Source: an uncultured Oscillospiraceae bacterium
GTDB lineage: Bacteria > Bacillota > Clostridia > Oscillospirales > Oscillospiraceae
DNA length: 19,572 nt
Reading direction: 5' to 3'
Assembly: GCA_910584045.1 (NCBI GenBank)
Contig: CAJTYO010000052.1
Coordinates: 1 to 19,572 of the forward strand
Shown: positions 7,795 through 15,278 of the stretch, in pieces
Layout: each line of letters opens with the position of its first letter
Numbering within the stretch: the first letter of the stretch is position 1
Notes under the pieces: model-generated
Seen by the model: the letters and a program-made list of their open reading frames with translations, nothing else
Databases searched by the model: none
What the model was told of the DNA's origin: nothing
Position numbers and translations under genes: made by a program

Positions 7795-8736
7795 ATGAGT
7801 AAGAAGACGAAAGCTGTCAGCGGCGATACTCTCAGCCGCCTGAACCGGATTCATCCGGCGACAAACTTCCTGTTTAACCTGATGTTCCTCATCGTGGCGC
7901 TGGCCTGTTTCCTGCCCATCATTTTCATCTTTATTATTTCTATCACCGACAACGACATCATCCGCAAAGAGGGTTATCAGGTGTTCGTCACCGCCCGGAC
8001 CTTCTCCGGCTCCGCCTATGAGTATCTGTGGGGCCAGCGGCAGACCATTCTCCACGCCCTGTGGGTCTCCACCTATGTCACCGCCATCGGTACGGTGCTG
8101 GGCGTACTGCTCACCAGCCTGATGGGTTACGTCCTGAGCCGGACGGAGCACAAGCTGAACAACATCCTGACCATCCTGGTGTTCATCCCCATGGTTTTCG
8201 GCGGCGGCATGACGGCCAGCTATGTTATCAACTCCCAGGTGCTGCATCTGTCGGACACCATGTGGGTGCTGATCATCCCCCTGGCGGTCAGCAGCTTCAA
8301 CGTGACCATTGCAAGAACCTTCTTCCGCACCACCATCCCGGACGGCATTATTGAATCGGCAAAGATCGACGGTGCCAGTCAGTGGACGGTGTTCTTCAAG
8401 ATCATTCTGCCTATCTCCAAGCCCGTGCTGGCCACTATCGGTCTGTTCCTGGCCTTCGGCTACTGGAACGACTGGTTCCAGGCCAAGCTGTACATCCACA
8501 CCGACGACCTCAAGTCCCTGCAGGCCATGCTGGACGCCATGCAGAACAACCTGGAGTTCCTGACCAAGAACCCCACCGCTCTGCTGACCTCCTCCACCGA
8601 CCTGAAGCGTAACATGCCCCAGGAGTCCGTGCGTATGGCTATCGCCTTCGTGGTCGCCGTCCCCATTGCCTGCGTGTATCCGTTTTTCCAGAAATACTTT
8701 ATTTCCGGTTTGACGGTGGGCGCGGTGAAGGGATAA
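7795..8736 (+). CDS. Sugar ABC transporter permease (YtcP / MalG-like)
   Basis: A 313-aa second membrane subunit, pairing with the preceding permease to form the transport channel. Hydrophobic helices begin at about residue 25 (FLFNLMFLIVALACFLPIIF). The EAA loop is ESAKIDGASQWTVFFKIILP (187-206). The C-terminus ends in YFISGLTVGAVKG, typical of this group. A strong AGGAGG overlaps the stop of the previous gene, 8 bases before the ATG, so translation is likely coupled. As in other Lpl-type systems no ATPase gene accompanies the permeases, so a shared MsmK/UgpC-like ATPase elsewhere in the genome is expected. Confidence 0.94.
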   Translation: MSKKTKAVSGDTLSRLNRIHPATNFLFNLMFLIVALACFLPIIFIFIISITDNDIIRKEGYQVFVTARTFSGSAYEYLWGQRQTILHALWVSTYVTAIGTVLGVLLTSLMGYVLSRTEHKLNNILTILVFIPMVFGGGMTASYVINSQVLHLSDTMWVLIIPLAVSSFNVTIARTFFRTTIPDGIIESAKIDGASQWTVFFKIILPISKPVLATIGLFLAFGYWNDWFQAKLYIHTDDLKSLQAMLDAMQNNLEFLTKNPTALLTSSTDLKRNMPQESVRMAIAFVVAVPIACVYPFFQKYFISGLTVGAVKG

Positions 8737-8748
8737 CAGAGCGCTTTT

Positions 8749-8793
8749 GCTACAACTGCCGGGCAGTTGTAGCGGCGGATTATATCCGCCGCT
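8749..8793 (+). promoter_or_regulatory. Tandem overlapping hairpins before the binding-protein gene
   Basis: GCTACAACTGC (8749-8759) pairs with GCAGTTGTAGC (8763-8773), and AGCGGCGGAT (8771-8780) pairs with ATCCGCCGCT (8784-8793). Both stems are perfect and share three bases. No T-run follows, so this looks like an intercistronic processing or stabilising element rather than a terminator. It would allow higher binding-protein than permease levels. A weak TTGAGC-17-TAAAAA promoter-like pair at 8843-8871 could also start a separate transcript. Confidence 0.6.
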
Positions 8794-8907
8794 ATAGACC
8801 GCTGATGGGGTATTGGTTCCTGTCCCCGGCGTCATCCCTGTATTGAGCGGCCCTGCGCCGTTTGATAAAAAAAGAACCTATACATCAATAAGGAGGAAAC
8901 ACTGAAA

Positions 8908-10410
8908 ATGAAGAAAATTCTTGCTCTGCTCCTCGCTTCCGTCATGACGCTGGCCCTGCTGGCCGGTTGCGGCGGCGGCAACAACAATGATCCGGCCAAG
9001 AGTACGCCCGACACCCCCACCCAGGGCAGCACCGGCACCCCCGCTACCAGTGATGACGGCGAAATCCCCACCATCACCTGGTACATGGTCGGCGGCGGCC
9101 AGCCCTCCAACATCGACTCCTGGACCCAGAAGGCCAACGCCTATCTGGAGGAAAAGATCGGCGTGCACATCAATATCCAGTGTGCCTCCTGGGGTGACTG
9201 GGGCCAGCAGCGCGCCATGGTCCTTCAGACCAACGAGCCCTATGACATCATTTTCACCGACTCCGGTTCCTACACGAGCGATGTTGCCATGGGCGCGTTC
9301 GCGGATCTGACCGACTTGGTCGCCGAGACCCCGGGCATCACCGATCTGATCCCCGAGAGCTACATCAACGCCTGCAAGATCAACGGCAAGCTGTACGGCA
9401 TCCCCGCCTACAAGGACAACGCTGCCGCCCAGTTCTTTGTCTGGACCAAGGAGTATGTTGACGCTTATTATCCCGACTATGCCAACATCCACTCTCTGGC
9501 CGATGCCACTCCCGCTGTCAAGGCCATCAAGGAGGGCACCGGCGAGCCCCCCATGCTGATGAACAAGGACGGCCTCTCCTGCGTAGTGGGCAACCGCTAT
9601 GACCAGCTGGGTATGGCCGGTATGGCCGCCATCGGCGTGAGCTACTACGATGATTCCGGCAAGGTGGTCTGCACCTTCGAGCAGCCCGACGTCATCGAGC
9701 AGCTGAACGTTCTGCATCAGTGGATGAACGAGGGCTACACCAACTCCGACGCTGCCACCGCCAATGAGGCCACCGGTATGTGCGGTCTGGGTGTGGGCCA
9801 GGGCTGGCCCTCCGCCGCCAAGGGCTGGGGCGACGGCCGCGGCGCTGAGGTTGTGGTTTCCGCTTTCGGCGATCCCGTTGTTTCCACCGATACCATCCAG
9901 GGCTCCCTGGCCTGCATCAGCGCCTCCTCCACCCATCAGAAGGAAGCTATGAAGGTTCTGGAACTGGTCAACACTGACAGCACATTCCGTGACATGCTGG
10001 CCTACGGCGAAGAGGGTGTGAACTTCGAGTACGTTGCGGGCAGCACCGGCGAGCAGCGCGTCCACAAGATCAACAACGACTGGACTCTGGCCGCTTACAC
10101 CCAGGGCACCTTCATGACCATGACCCCCACCGACGATGTGGCTGAGAACCCCTACACCACCGAGGTCAAGTCTCAGAATGAGAACGCCGTCTCCTCCGTG
10201 GCCCTGGGTTTCGTGTTCGACAAGACCACCGTGGCCGACAAGATTGCTGCCTGTCAGGCTATCTTTGAGGAGTACAAGGGTCTGATCCAGACCGGTACCG
10301 GCGAGCCCACTTCCACCGTGGCACAGATGATGGAGAAGATGCGCGCTTCCGGCTTCGACGACATTGTCAACGAGGCGCAGGCTCAGCTGGATGCTTTCCT
10401 GGGCAAGTAA
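8908..10410 (+). CDS. Extracellular solute-binding lipoprotein (LipO / DUF3502 type)
   Basis: A 500-aa substrate receptor of the ABC importer, anchored outside the membrane. The signal peptide ends in lipobox L-A-G-C with Cys21 as the lipid site, followed by a Gly/Asn-rich and Pro/Thr-rich linker (22-52). The mature part opens with a TITWYMVGGGQPSN strand, and the PYDIIFTDSGSY segment (about 111-122) is characteristic of this family. The C-terminal 70 residues, ending in QAQLDAFLGK, match the DUF3502 pattern of LipO-like proteins. The ATG follows AAGGAGGAA at a rather long 11-base spacing. Codon use is strongly biased to GGC, GCC and ACC, suggesting high expression. The ligand is inferred from GH130/GH38 to be a mannose-containing oligosaccharide. 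Confidence 0.94.
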   Translation: MKKILALLLASVMTLALLAGCGGGNNNDPAKSTPDTPTQGSTGTPATSDDGEIPTITWYMVGGGQPSNIDSWTQKANAYLEEKIGVHINIQCASWGDWGQQRAMVLQTNEPYDIIFTDSGSYTSDVAMGAFADLTDLVAETPGITDLIPESYINACKINGKLYGIPAYKDNAAAQFFVWTKEYVDAYYPDYANIHSLADATPAVKAIKEGTGEPPMLMNKDGLSCVVGNRYDQLGMAGMAAIGVSYYDDSGKVVCTFEQPDVIEQLNVLHQWMNEGYTNSDAATANEATGMCGLGVGQGWPSAAKGWGDGRGAEVVVSAFGDPVVSTDTIQGSLACISASSTHQKEAMKVLELVNTDSTFRDMLAYGEEGVNFEYVAGSTGEQRVHKINNDWTLAAYTQGTFMTMTPTDDVAENPYTTEVKSQNENAVSSVALGFVFDKTTVADKIAACQAIFEEYKGLIQTGTGEPTSTVAQMMEKMRASGFDDIVNEAQAQLDAFLGK

Positions 10411-10443
10411 TTTCCTGAGAGCACTGTAATAATTAGCCAAAAG

Positions 10444-10480
10444 GCGGGGCCGCCGCAGCTTTCGCGGCGGCCCCGCGTTT
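10444..10480 (+). terminator. Hairpin terminator after the binding-protein gene
   Basis: GCGGGGCCGCCGC (10444-10456) and GCGGCGGCCCCGC (10464-10476) form a perfect 13-bp GC-rich stem with a 7-base loop, followed by GTTTGAG. The short T tract implies partial termination, which would lower GH130/GH38 expression relative to the importer. Confidence 0.7.
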
Positions 10481-10482
10481 GA

Positions 10483-10662
10483 GAGGCGTGCGTACTTTTC
10501 TCTTGAATGGGAAGAGTATCAAAAGAAAACTTTGATGCGGGACCATGTTTCGCTTATGTTTTGCGCAGGTCTGCCGATAATGACCTGTAGCGGGGCGCGT
10601 GCCCCGCGCAGAAAGTTCTTTTTTGATACTTTTTTCTTCCAGGAAGAAAGTATGTACGCCTC
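10483..10662. repeat. 180-bp element with imperfect terminal inverted repeats
   Basis: The left end (10483-10533, from GAGGCGTGCGTAC to AAAACTTT) and right end (10612-10662, from AAAGTT to GTACGCCTC) are imperfect reverse complements of each other over about 50 bp, sharing AAAGTT, TTTTGATAC and GTACGC blocks. Each arm is itself a hairpin, for example TTCTTCC-A-GGAAGAA at 10634-10648. The middle holds CAGGTC/GACCTG (10566-10587) and GCGGGGC/GCCCCGC (10590-10607). There is no coding capacity. This is the architecture of a miniature inverted-repeat element or a composite palindromic repeat. The perfect stem at 3212-3244 may be a relative. Confidence 0.6.
10532..10560 (+). promoter_or_regulatory. 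Possible weak promoter inside the repeat element
   Basis: TTGATG (10532-10537), 17-bp spacer, TATGTT (10555-10560), each matching consensus at four of six positions. If active it would supply GH130 and GH38 after the terminator at 10444-10480. The match is weak and could be chance. Confidence 0.25.
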
Positions 10663-10689
10663 AAAAATTTTTGCGTACAAGGAGAAGCT

Positions 10690-11679
10690 ATGAGCAAGAT
10701 CATTGGAAACGAACTGAAGAATCTGCCCTGGGAGCCCAAACCGACGGACTGTGTAATGCCCGTCTGGCGCTACAGCGGCAACCCCATCATCGGCCGTCAC
10801 GCCATCAAGCGATCCAACAGCGTGTTCAACAGCGCTGTGGTTCCCTTCGGGGACGGCTTTGCCGGCGTGTTCCGCTGCGACAGCCGGTCGGTGAGCATGG
10901 ACATTTTCCCGGGCTTCAGCAAGGATGGCATTCACTGGGAGATTCAGGACGAGCCCGTCCATTTCCTGGGGGATGATCCGGAGGTCATCGCCCGGGAGTA
11001 CCGGTATGATCCCCGGGTGTGCTGCATCGACGGGAAATACTACGTCACCTGGTGCAACGGCTATCACGGGCCCACTATCGGCGTTGGCTGGACGGAGGAC
11101 TTCAAGACCTTCCACCAACTGGAAAACGCCTTCCTGCCTTACAACCGCAACGGCGTGCTGTTCCCCCGGAAGATTGGCGGCATGTATATGATGCTCTCCA
11201 GACCCAGCGACACCGGTCACACCCCCTTCGGTGACATCTTTGTCAGCCAGAGCCCGGACCTGAAGTTTTGGGGCTGCCACCGGCACGTGATGAGCACTGT
11301 GAAGGGGGACGAGTCCGCCTGGCAGACTACCAAGATCGGCGCTGGCCCCATCCCTATTGAGACGGACGAGGGCTGGCTGATGATCTATCACGGGGTCATC
11401 AACACCTGCAACGGGTTTGTTTACCGCATGGGCTGTGCCCTGCTGGACAAGGATCAGCCTTGGAAGGTGCTGTACCGGACGAGGGACTATATCATGGCCC
11501 CGTGGGAAATCTATGAGTGCGTGGGCGACGTGCCCAACGTGGTCTTCCCCTGTGCCACGCTGACCGACGCCGCCACCGGGCGGATCGCCATCTACTACGG
11601 CTGCGCGGACACTGTGACCGGTATCGCGTTTACTACCGTGGACGAGCTGATGGGGTATATGAAAGAGAACAGCCTGTAA
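10690..11679 (+). CDS. GH130 family beta-mannoside phosphorylase
   Basis: A 329-aa five-bladed propeller enzyme of the GH130 family, probably releasing alpha-mannose-1-phosphate from beta-linked manno-oligosaccharides in the cytoplasm. The general-acid Asp is Asp107 in YDPRV. Candidate phosphate-binding residues are conserved: Arg153 (NRNGVLFPRK), Arg171 (SRPSD), Lys215 (TKIGAGPIPIET) and His234 (YHGV). Keeping them favours a phosphorylase over the hydrolases known in the family. Sequence such as SVFNSAVVPFGDGFAGVFR recalls the beta-1,4-manno-oligosaccharide phosphorylase group, but beta-1,2-mannoside or Man-GlcNAc activity cannot be excluded. AAGGAG precedes the ATG. The gene lies just after a repeat element and 78 bp before GH38. 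Confidence 0.88.
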   Translation: MSKIIGNELKNLPWEPKPTDCVMPVWRYSGNPIIGRHAIKRSNSVFNSAVVPFGDGFAGVFRCDSRSVSMDIFPGFSKDGIHWEIQDEPVHFLGDDPEVIAREYRYDPRVCCIDGKYYVTWCNGYHGPTIGVGWTEDFKTFHQLENAFLPYNRNGVLFPRKIGGMYMMLSRPSDTGHTPFGDIFVSQSPDLKFWGCHRHVMSTVKGDESAWQTTKIGAGPIPIETDEGWLMIYHGVINTCNGFVYRMGCALLDKDQPWKVLYRTRDYIMAPWEIYECVGDVPNVVFPCATLTDAATGRIAIYYGCADTVTGIAFTTVDELMGYMKENSL

Positions 11680-11757
11680 GAGCTGGTCAACGCCGTAGGG
11701 GCGGACAGCCTCCGTTCCTGCAATACAATTTTCCTTATTTCAAGGAGCACAGAAAGT

Positions 11758-14700
11758 ATGTATTTCATTGACAAACGTATTCAGGTCATCTGCGACAATC
11801 TGAACAAGCTGCGCATCCGCAATATCCAGCCCATCACGGACTGGCAGTACAAGAAGGGCTTCTTCCTCTACCCCGATCAGGCGGAAAAAGAGGGAAGCGC
11901 ATGGGAGGCCTTCGACGGTAAGACCATGCATTGGTACGGGCCGGACGAGCACTACTGGTTCCGGGGCAGCGTCACCATTCCCCAGGAGCTGGCGGGAAAG
12001 TCCGTCTGGCTGAAGGTCCGCACCCAGATTGAGGAGTGGGACGATGGGAAGAACCCCCAGTTTCTCCTCTTCATCAACGGCAAAGCCACCCAGGGTCTGG
12101 ATATGAACCACCGGGAGGTCCGCCTGTTCGCCGAGGCTCCCGCCGGAGAGGCGCTCCAGCTGGACATTCAGGCCTACACCGGCACCCTCCACACGGAGTT
12201 CCAGTTCCTGGTGGACCTCTATGAGCAGGACGAGGAGATCAACCGTCTGTACTGGGACCTGCAGGTCCCCCTCCGGGCTTTCCCCCGGATGAAGGAGGAC
12301 AGCCAGGAGCGGCTGGCTATCCAGACGGCGCTGAACGAAACCATCAACCTGCTGGACTTGCGGGAGCCCTACTCCGAGGGGTTCTACGCCTCCCTGCGGG
12401 AGGCCCAGGCCTATGTTGCAAAGGAGCTCTATGAGAAGCTGGGCGGCTGGGATGGCGTAGTCGCCACATGCATCGGGCACACCCACATCGATGTGGCCTG
12501 GTGGTGGACCGTGGCCCAGACCCAGGAGAAGGTGGTCCGCAGCTTCGCCACCGTCCTCAAGCTGATGGAGGAGTTCCCCAACTACCGTTTTATGTCCAGC
12601 CAGCCGGTGCTGTACTACTTCCTCAAAGAGCGCTATCCCAGCCTCTTCGAGCGTATCAAGGAACGGGTCAAGGAGGGCCGCTGGGAGCCAGAAGGCGGCA
12701 CTTGGGTGGAGCCGGACTGCAACCTGACATCCGGCGAATCTCTGGTGCGTCAGTTTGTCCACGGCAAGCGGTTCTTTAAAGAGGAGTTCGGCGTGGACAA
12801 CCGCATCCTCTGGCTGCCAGACGTGTTCGGCTACTCCGGAGCCCTGCCTCAGATCATGAAGAAGTCCGGTGTAGATTACTTTATGACTACCAAGATGAGC
12901 TGGAATCAAATTGACAAGGTGCCCAACGACACGATGATGTGGCGGGGCATCGACGGAACGGAAATCCTCACCCACCTGATCACCACCGTAGACCCGGGGC
13001 AGGAGGTCGGTCCGGGCCACTTCTTCACCACTTACAACGGCAAGCTGCATCCCGACGCCATCCTGGGCGGCTGGGAGCGCTATCAGAACAAGGAGATCAA
13101 CAACGATATCCTCATCTCCTATGGCTACGGCGACGGCGGCGGCGGCCCCACCCGTGAGATGCTGGAGACCAGCGTCCGCATGGAAAAGGGCGTGCGGGGC
13201 ATCCCCAAGGTCCGTCAGGCCTTTGCCCGGACCTTCTTCGAGGAGCTGGAGCAGCGGGTCAAGGACAACCGCCGTCTGGAGACCTGGGAGGGTGAGTTCT
13301 ACTTTGAGTATCACCGGGGCACCTACACCTCCATGGCCCGCAACAAGCGGGGCAACCGGAAGAGCGAGCTGCTGCTGATGGATCTGGAGCTGGCCGGTGT
13401 GCTGGCGGCAGACAAGTTTGCCTATCCTGCGCCGGAGCTGGATCGGATGTGGAAGACGGTGCTCATCAACCAATTCCACGACATACTCCCCGGCTCCTCT
13501 ATCCACGAGGTATACGAGGTCACCAAGAGGGAGTATGAGGAGTTGGCCCAGACCGCCGGCGAGCTGCTCAGCCAGCGTCTGGAGGCTCTGGCTGGTCAGG
13601 GGGACGGTGTGACTGTGTTCAACACCACCGGTTATACACGCTCCGATGTGGTGGAGCTGGGGAAGACCGACGCCAAGGCCCTCTGCGACGAGACGGGCAT
13701 TGTCAGCCCTGTGCAGCAGACGGCAGACGGCGCGGTGGCCTTCCTGCTGAATCTGCCCTCCAAGGGTTTCAAAATCCTGAAGAAGGCGGAGGCCGCTTCC
13801 GCAGACAGCCCCTTTGTCCGGAAGGATGAGCGGCACATCGAGACCCCCTTCTACTCCGTGACCTTCGACGAGCACGGACATTTCTCCTCCATCTTCGACA
13901 AGGACAATGACCGGGAGCTGGTTCAGGCGGGCAAATGTGCCAACATTATCCGCATGTACGAGGATAAACCCATCTACTACGACAACTGGGACATCGATAT
14001 GTTCTACACCGAGAAGTCCTGGCCGGTGGACGACCTGGTGAGTATGAAGTGGACAGAGGAGGGGCCGGTGCGGGCCACGGTGGAGCTGGAGTACAAGATC
14101 AGCCTCTCCACAATCAAGCAGAAGATTCGCTTTTACGCCCAGTCCCGGCGTATCGACTTCGAGACCTGGATCGACTGGAAGCAGAGCCAGCACCTGCTCA
14201 AGGCAGAGTTCCCCGTGGACATCCACAGTGACGAGGCTACCTTTGAGATTCAGTTCGGCAGCCTTACCCGGAAGGTTCACAGCAACACCAGCTGGGATAA
14301 GGCCCGCTTCGAGGTCTGCGGCCAGAAGTGGATGGACTTCTCTGAGAGCCGCTATGGCGTGAGCCTGCTCAACGACTGCAAATACGGCCACAGCGTCCGG
14401 GACGGCGTAATCGGCCTGACCTTGCTGAAATCCGGCATTGAGCCCAACCCGGTGGCGGACCAGGAGGAGCATGTATTCACCTACGCCCTGTATCCCCACG
14501 CTGGCAGCTGGCGGGATGCGGGGACGGTGCGGGAGAGCTACTTCCTCAACCAGCCCCTTCGGGCGGTGGAAGGCGGCGCGCCCGGCACGGTGCTCTCCTT
14601 CGCCGGCGTGGAGCAGGAGAATGTGGTGCTAGAGACCGTCAAGCAGGCGGAGAATGGCGAGGGCACAGTGCTGCGTCTCTATGAGAGCGAGAATGCCCGG

Positions 14701-14850
14701 ACCAAGACGGTCCTGCGCGTCCCCGCAGGGGTGACCAAGGCTTACAGCTGCAACCTGCTGGAGGAGATCGAGGAGGAGCTGTGCGTGGAGGACGGCAAGG
14801 TCCGGTTCCTCACCAAGCCCTACGAGATCAAGACCATTCTGCTGCGCTGA
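11758..14850 (+). CDS. Alpha-mannosidase, glycoside hydrolase family 38
   Basis: A 1030-aa zinc-dependent retaining alpha-mannosidase without a signal peptide, acting in the cytoplasm. An N-terminal beta-rich domain (about 30-155) precedes the catalytic barrel, which opens with GHTHIDVAWWW (240-250), where His243 and Asp245 are metal ligands. The nucleophile is Asp355 in WLPDVFGYSG, and another zinc ligand is His574 in QFHDILPGSS. The helical middle domain follows, then C-terminal beta-sandwich domains (about 660-1030). The length fits the Ams1-like bacterial class that removes terminal alpha-linked mannose. AAGGAG lies 10 bases before the ATG. It is the last gene of the importer/GH130 unit and would complement GH130 by removing alpha-mannose from an imported mixed-linkage glycan. 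Exact linkage preference is not readable from sequence. Confidence 0.95.
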   Translation: MYFIDKRIQVICDNLNKLRIRNIQPITDWQYKKGFFLYPDQAEKEGSAWEAFDGKTMHWYGPDEHYWFRGSVTIPQELAGKSVWLKVRTQIEEWDDGKNPQFLLFINGKATQGLDMNHREVRLFAEAPAGEALQLDIQAYTGTLHTEFQFLVDLYEQDEEINRLYWDLQVPLRAFPRMKEDSQERLAIQTALNETINLLDLREPYSEGFYASLREAQAYVAKELYEKLGGWDGVVATCIGHTHIDVAWWWTVAQTQEKVVRSFATVLKLMEEFPNYRFMSSQPVLYYFLKERYPSLFERIKERVKEGRWEPEGGTWVEPDCNLTSGESLVRQFVHGKRFFKEEFGVDNRILWLPDVFGYSGALPQIMKKSGVDYFMTTKMSWNQIDKVPNDTMMWRGIDGTEILTHLITTVDPGQEVGPGHFFTTYNGKLHPDAILGGWERYQNKEINNDILISYGYGDGGGGPTREMLETSVRMEKGVRGIPKVRQAFARTFFEELEQRVKDNRRLETWEGEFYFEYHRGTYTSMARNKRGNRKSELLLMDLELAGVLAADKFAYPAPELDRMWKTVLINQFHDILPGSSIHEVYEVTKREYEELAQTAGELLSQRLEALAGQGDGVTVFNTTGYTRSDVVELGKTDAKALCDETGIVSPVQQTADGAVAFLLNLPSKGFKILKKAEAASADSPFVRKDERHIETPFYSVTFDEHGHFSSIFDKDNDRELVQAGKCANIIRMYEDKPIYYDNWDIDMFYTEKSWPVDDLVSMKWTEEGPVRATVELEYKISLSTIKQKIRFYAQSRRIDFETWIDWKQSQHLLKAEFPVDIHSDEATFEIQFGSLTRKVHSNTSWDKARFEVCGQKWMDFSESRYGVSLLNDCKYGHSVRDGVIGLTLLKSGIEPNPVADQEEHVFTYALYPHAGSWRDAGTVRESYFLNQPLRAVEGGAPGTVLSFAGVEQENVVLETVKQAENGEGTVLRLYESENARTKTVLRVPAGVTKAYSCNLLEEIEEELCVEDGKVRFLTKPYEIKTILLR

Positions 14851-14864
14851 GAGAGAAACGAATA

Positions 14865-14880
14865 GGGGGCGGCCGCCCCC
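14865..14880. repeat. 16-bp perfect palindrome after GH38
   Basis: GGGGGCGG-CCGCCCCC is self-complementary and starts 14 bp after the GH38 stop. No T-run follows. A second, longer hairpin downstream (GCCGGCA 14949-14955 with TGCCGGC 14977-14983, then AATGTTTTG) is the better candidate for ending the operon transcript. Otherwise 14851-15056 shows no gene. Confidence 0.5.
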
Positions 14881-15056
14881 CCCTCCTACCATTAAAAAGA
14901 GGGAAAAAATGAAATACAGAATGAAGAGGTAATGGCGGCACAATGTTCGCCGGCACGCGCATGGCAGTGCTTCCGATGCCGGCAATGTTTTGATTGTGCA
15001 AAACTATTTCACGGTGGGCCTATCGCCGCAGCATCGAGGGATGACCACATTTATCC

Positions 15057-15085
15057 TTGAAAACAGCCCGCCCATCCGGTATAAT
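15057..15085 (+). promoter_or_regulatory. Promoter of the MFS pseudogene-reductase unit
   Basis: TTGAAA (15057-15062), 17-bp spacer, perfect TATAAT (15080-15085). It leaves a leader of about 190 nt before the decayed MFS start and is the only clear promoter upstream of the reductase at 15631. Confidence 0.8.
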
Positions 15086-15132
15086 ATTCCCACAAAATCT
15101 CCCTGCGCCGCCCGAGGCGTCCGGGGGAAAGC

Positions 15133-15183
15133 GTGGTGAACCAAATGCGTCTCTGCATTGCCGAGGCTCCATGCAAGGTCTGA
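15133..15183 (+). CDS. Possible leader peptide
   Basis: A very short frame in the leader. From ATG 15145 it reads MRLCIAEAPCKV and stops at 15183. Two in-frame GTG codons (15133, 15136) sit after a GGGGGAAA site, giving up to 16 residues. Its codons for Ala-Pro-Cys (15166-15174) are the 5' arm of a hairpin closed after its stop, the usual geometry of a ribosome-sensing leader. This is an inference from position and structure, with no homology support. Confidence 0.35.
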   Translation: MVNQMRLCIAEAPCKV

Positions 15184-15250
15184 TCCGGGCAGGATGGCAT
15201 GGAGCTGACATAACAAAACCACTACGGTTCGAGCAGGCTTTGCGTTTTTA
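15166..15250 (+). promoter_or_regulatory. Attenuator-like alternative hairpins
   Basis: GCTCCATGC (15166-15174) pairs perfectly with GCATGGAGC (15197-15205). Alternatively GCAAGGTCTG (15173-15182) pairs with CAGGCTTTGC (15234-15243), ten pairs with two G-U, directly before GTTTTTA. The two 5' arms overlap by two bases, so the folds compete. The second resembles an intrinsic terminator with a long loop. A ribosome held on the leader peptide would influence the choice. Confidence 0.4.
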
Positions 15251-15278
15251 TTGCAGCAAAAAAAATGAGGAGTCTGAC

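Noticed and set aside
7720..8835. A 371-codon minus-strand open frame opposite the second permease.
   Set aside because: The permease has membrane helices and an EAA loop; the antisense product is hydrophilic, repetitive in Gln/Gly/His and has no domain.
8878..10440. A 520-codon minus-strand open frame opposite the binding-protein gene.
   Set aside because: The plus strand encodes a clear lipoprotein with lipobox and ribosome site; the antisense product is Gly/Val/His-rich without homology signals.
11740..14499. A very long minus-strand open frame (about 919 codons) opposite GH38.
   Set aside because: GH38 on the plus strand has catalytic motifs across its full length. The antisense frame is open because of GC-rich codon bias; its translation shows no domain and an odd His/Gln/Val/Leu-rich composition.
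14897..14940. Seven-codon frame MKYRMKR after GH38.
   Set aside because: Far too short, with no context suggesting translation.
15080..15278. Known riboswitch class (TPP, SAM, cobalamin, guanidine, lysine) in the MFS leader.
   Set aside because: I found none of the conserved boxes of these classes; the short ORF and competing stems explain the leader better.
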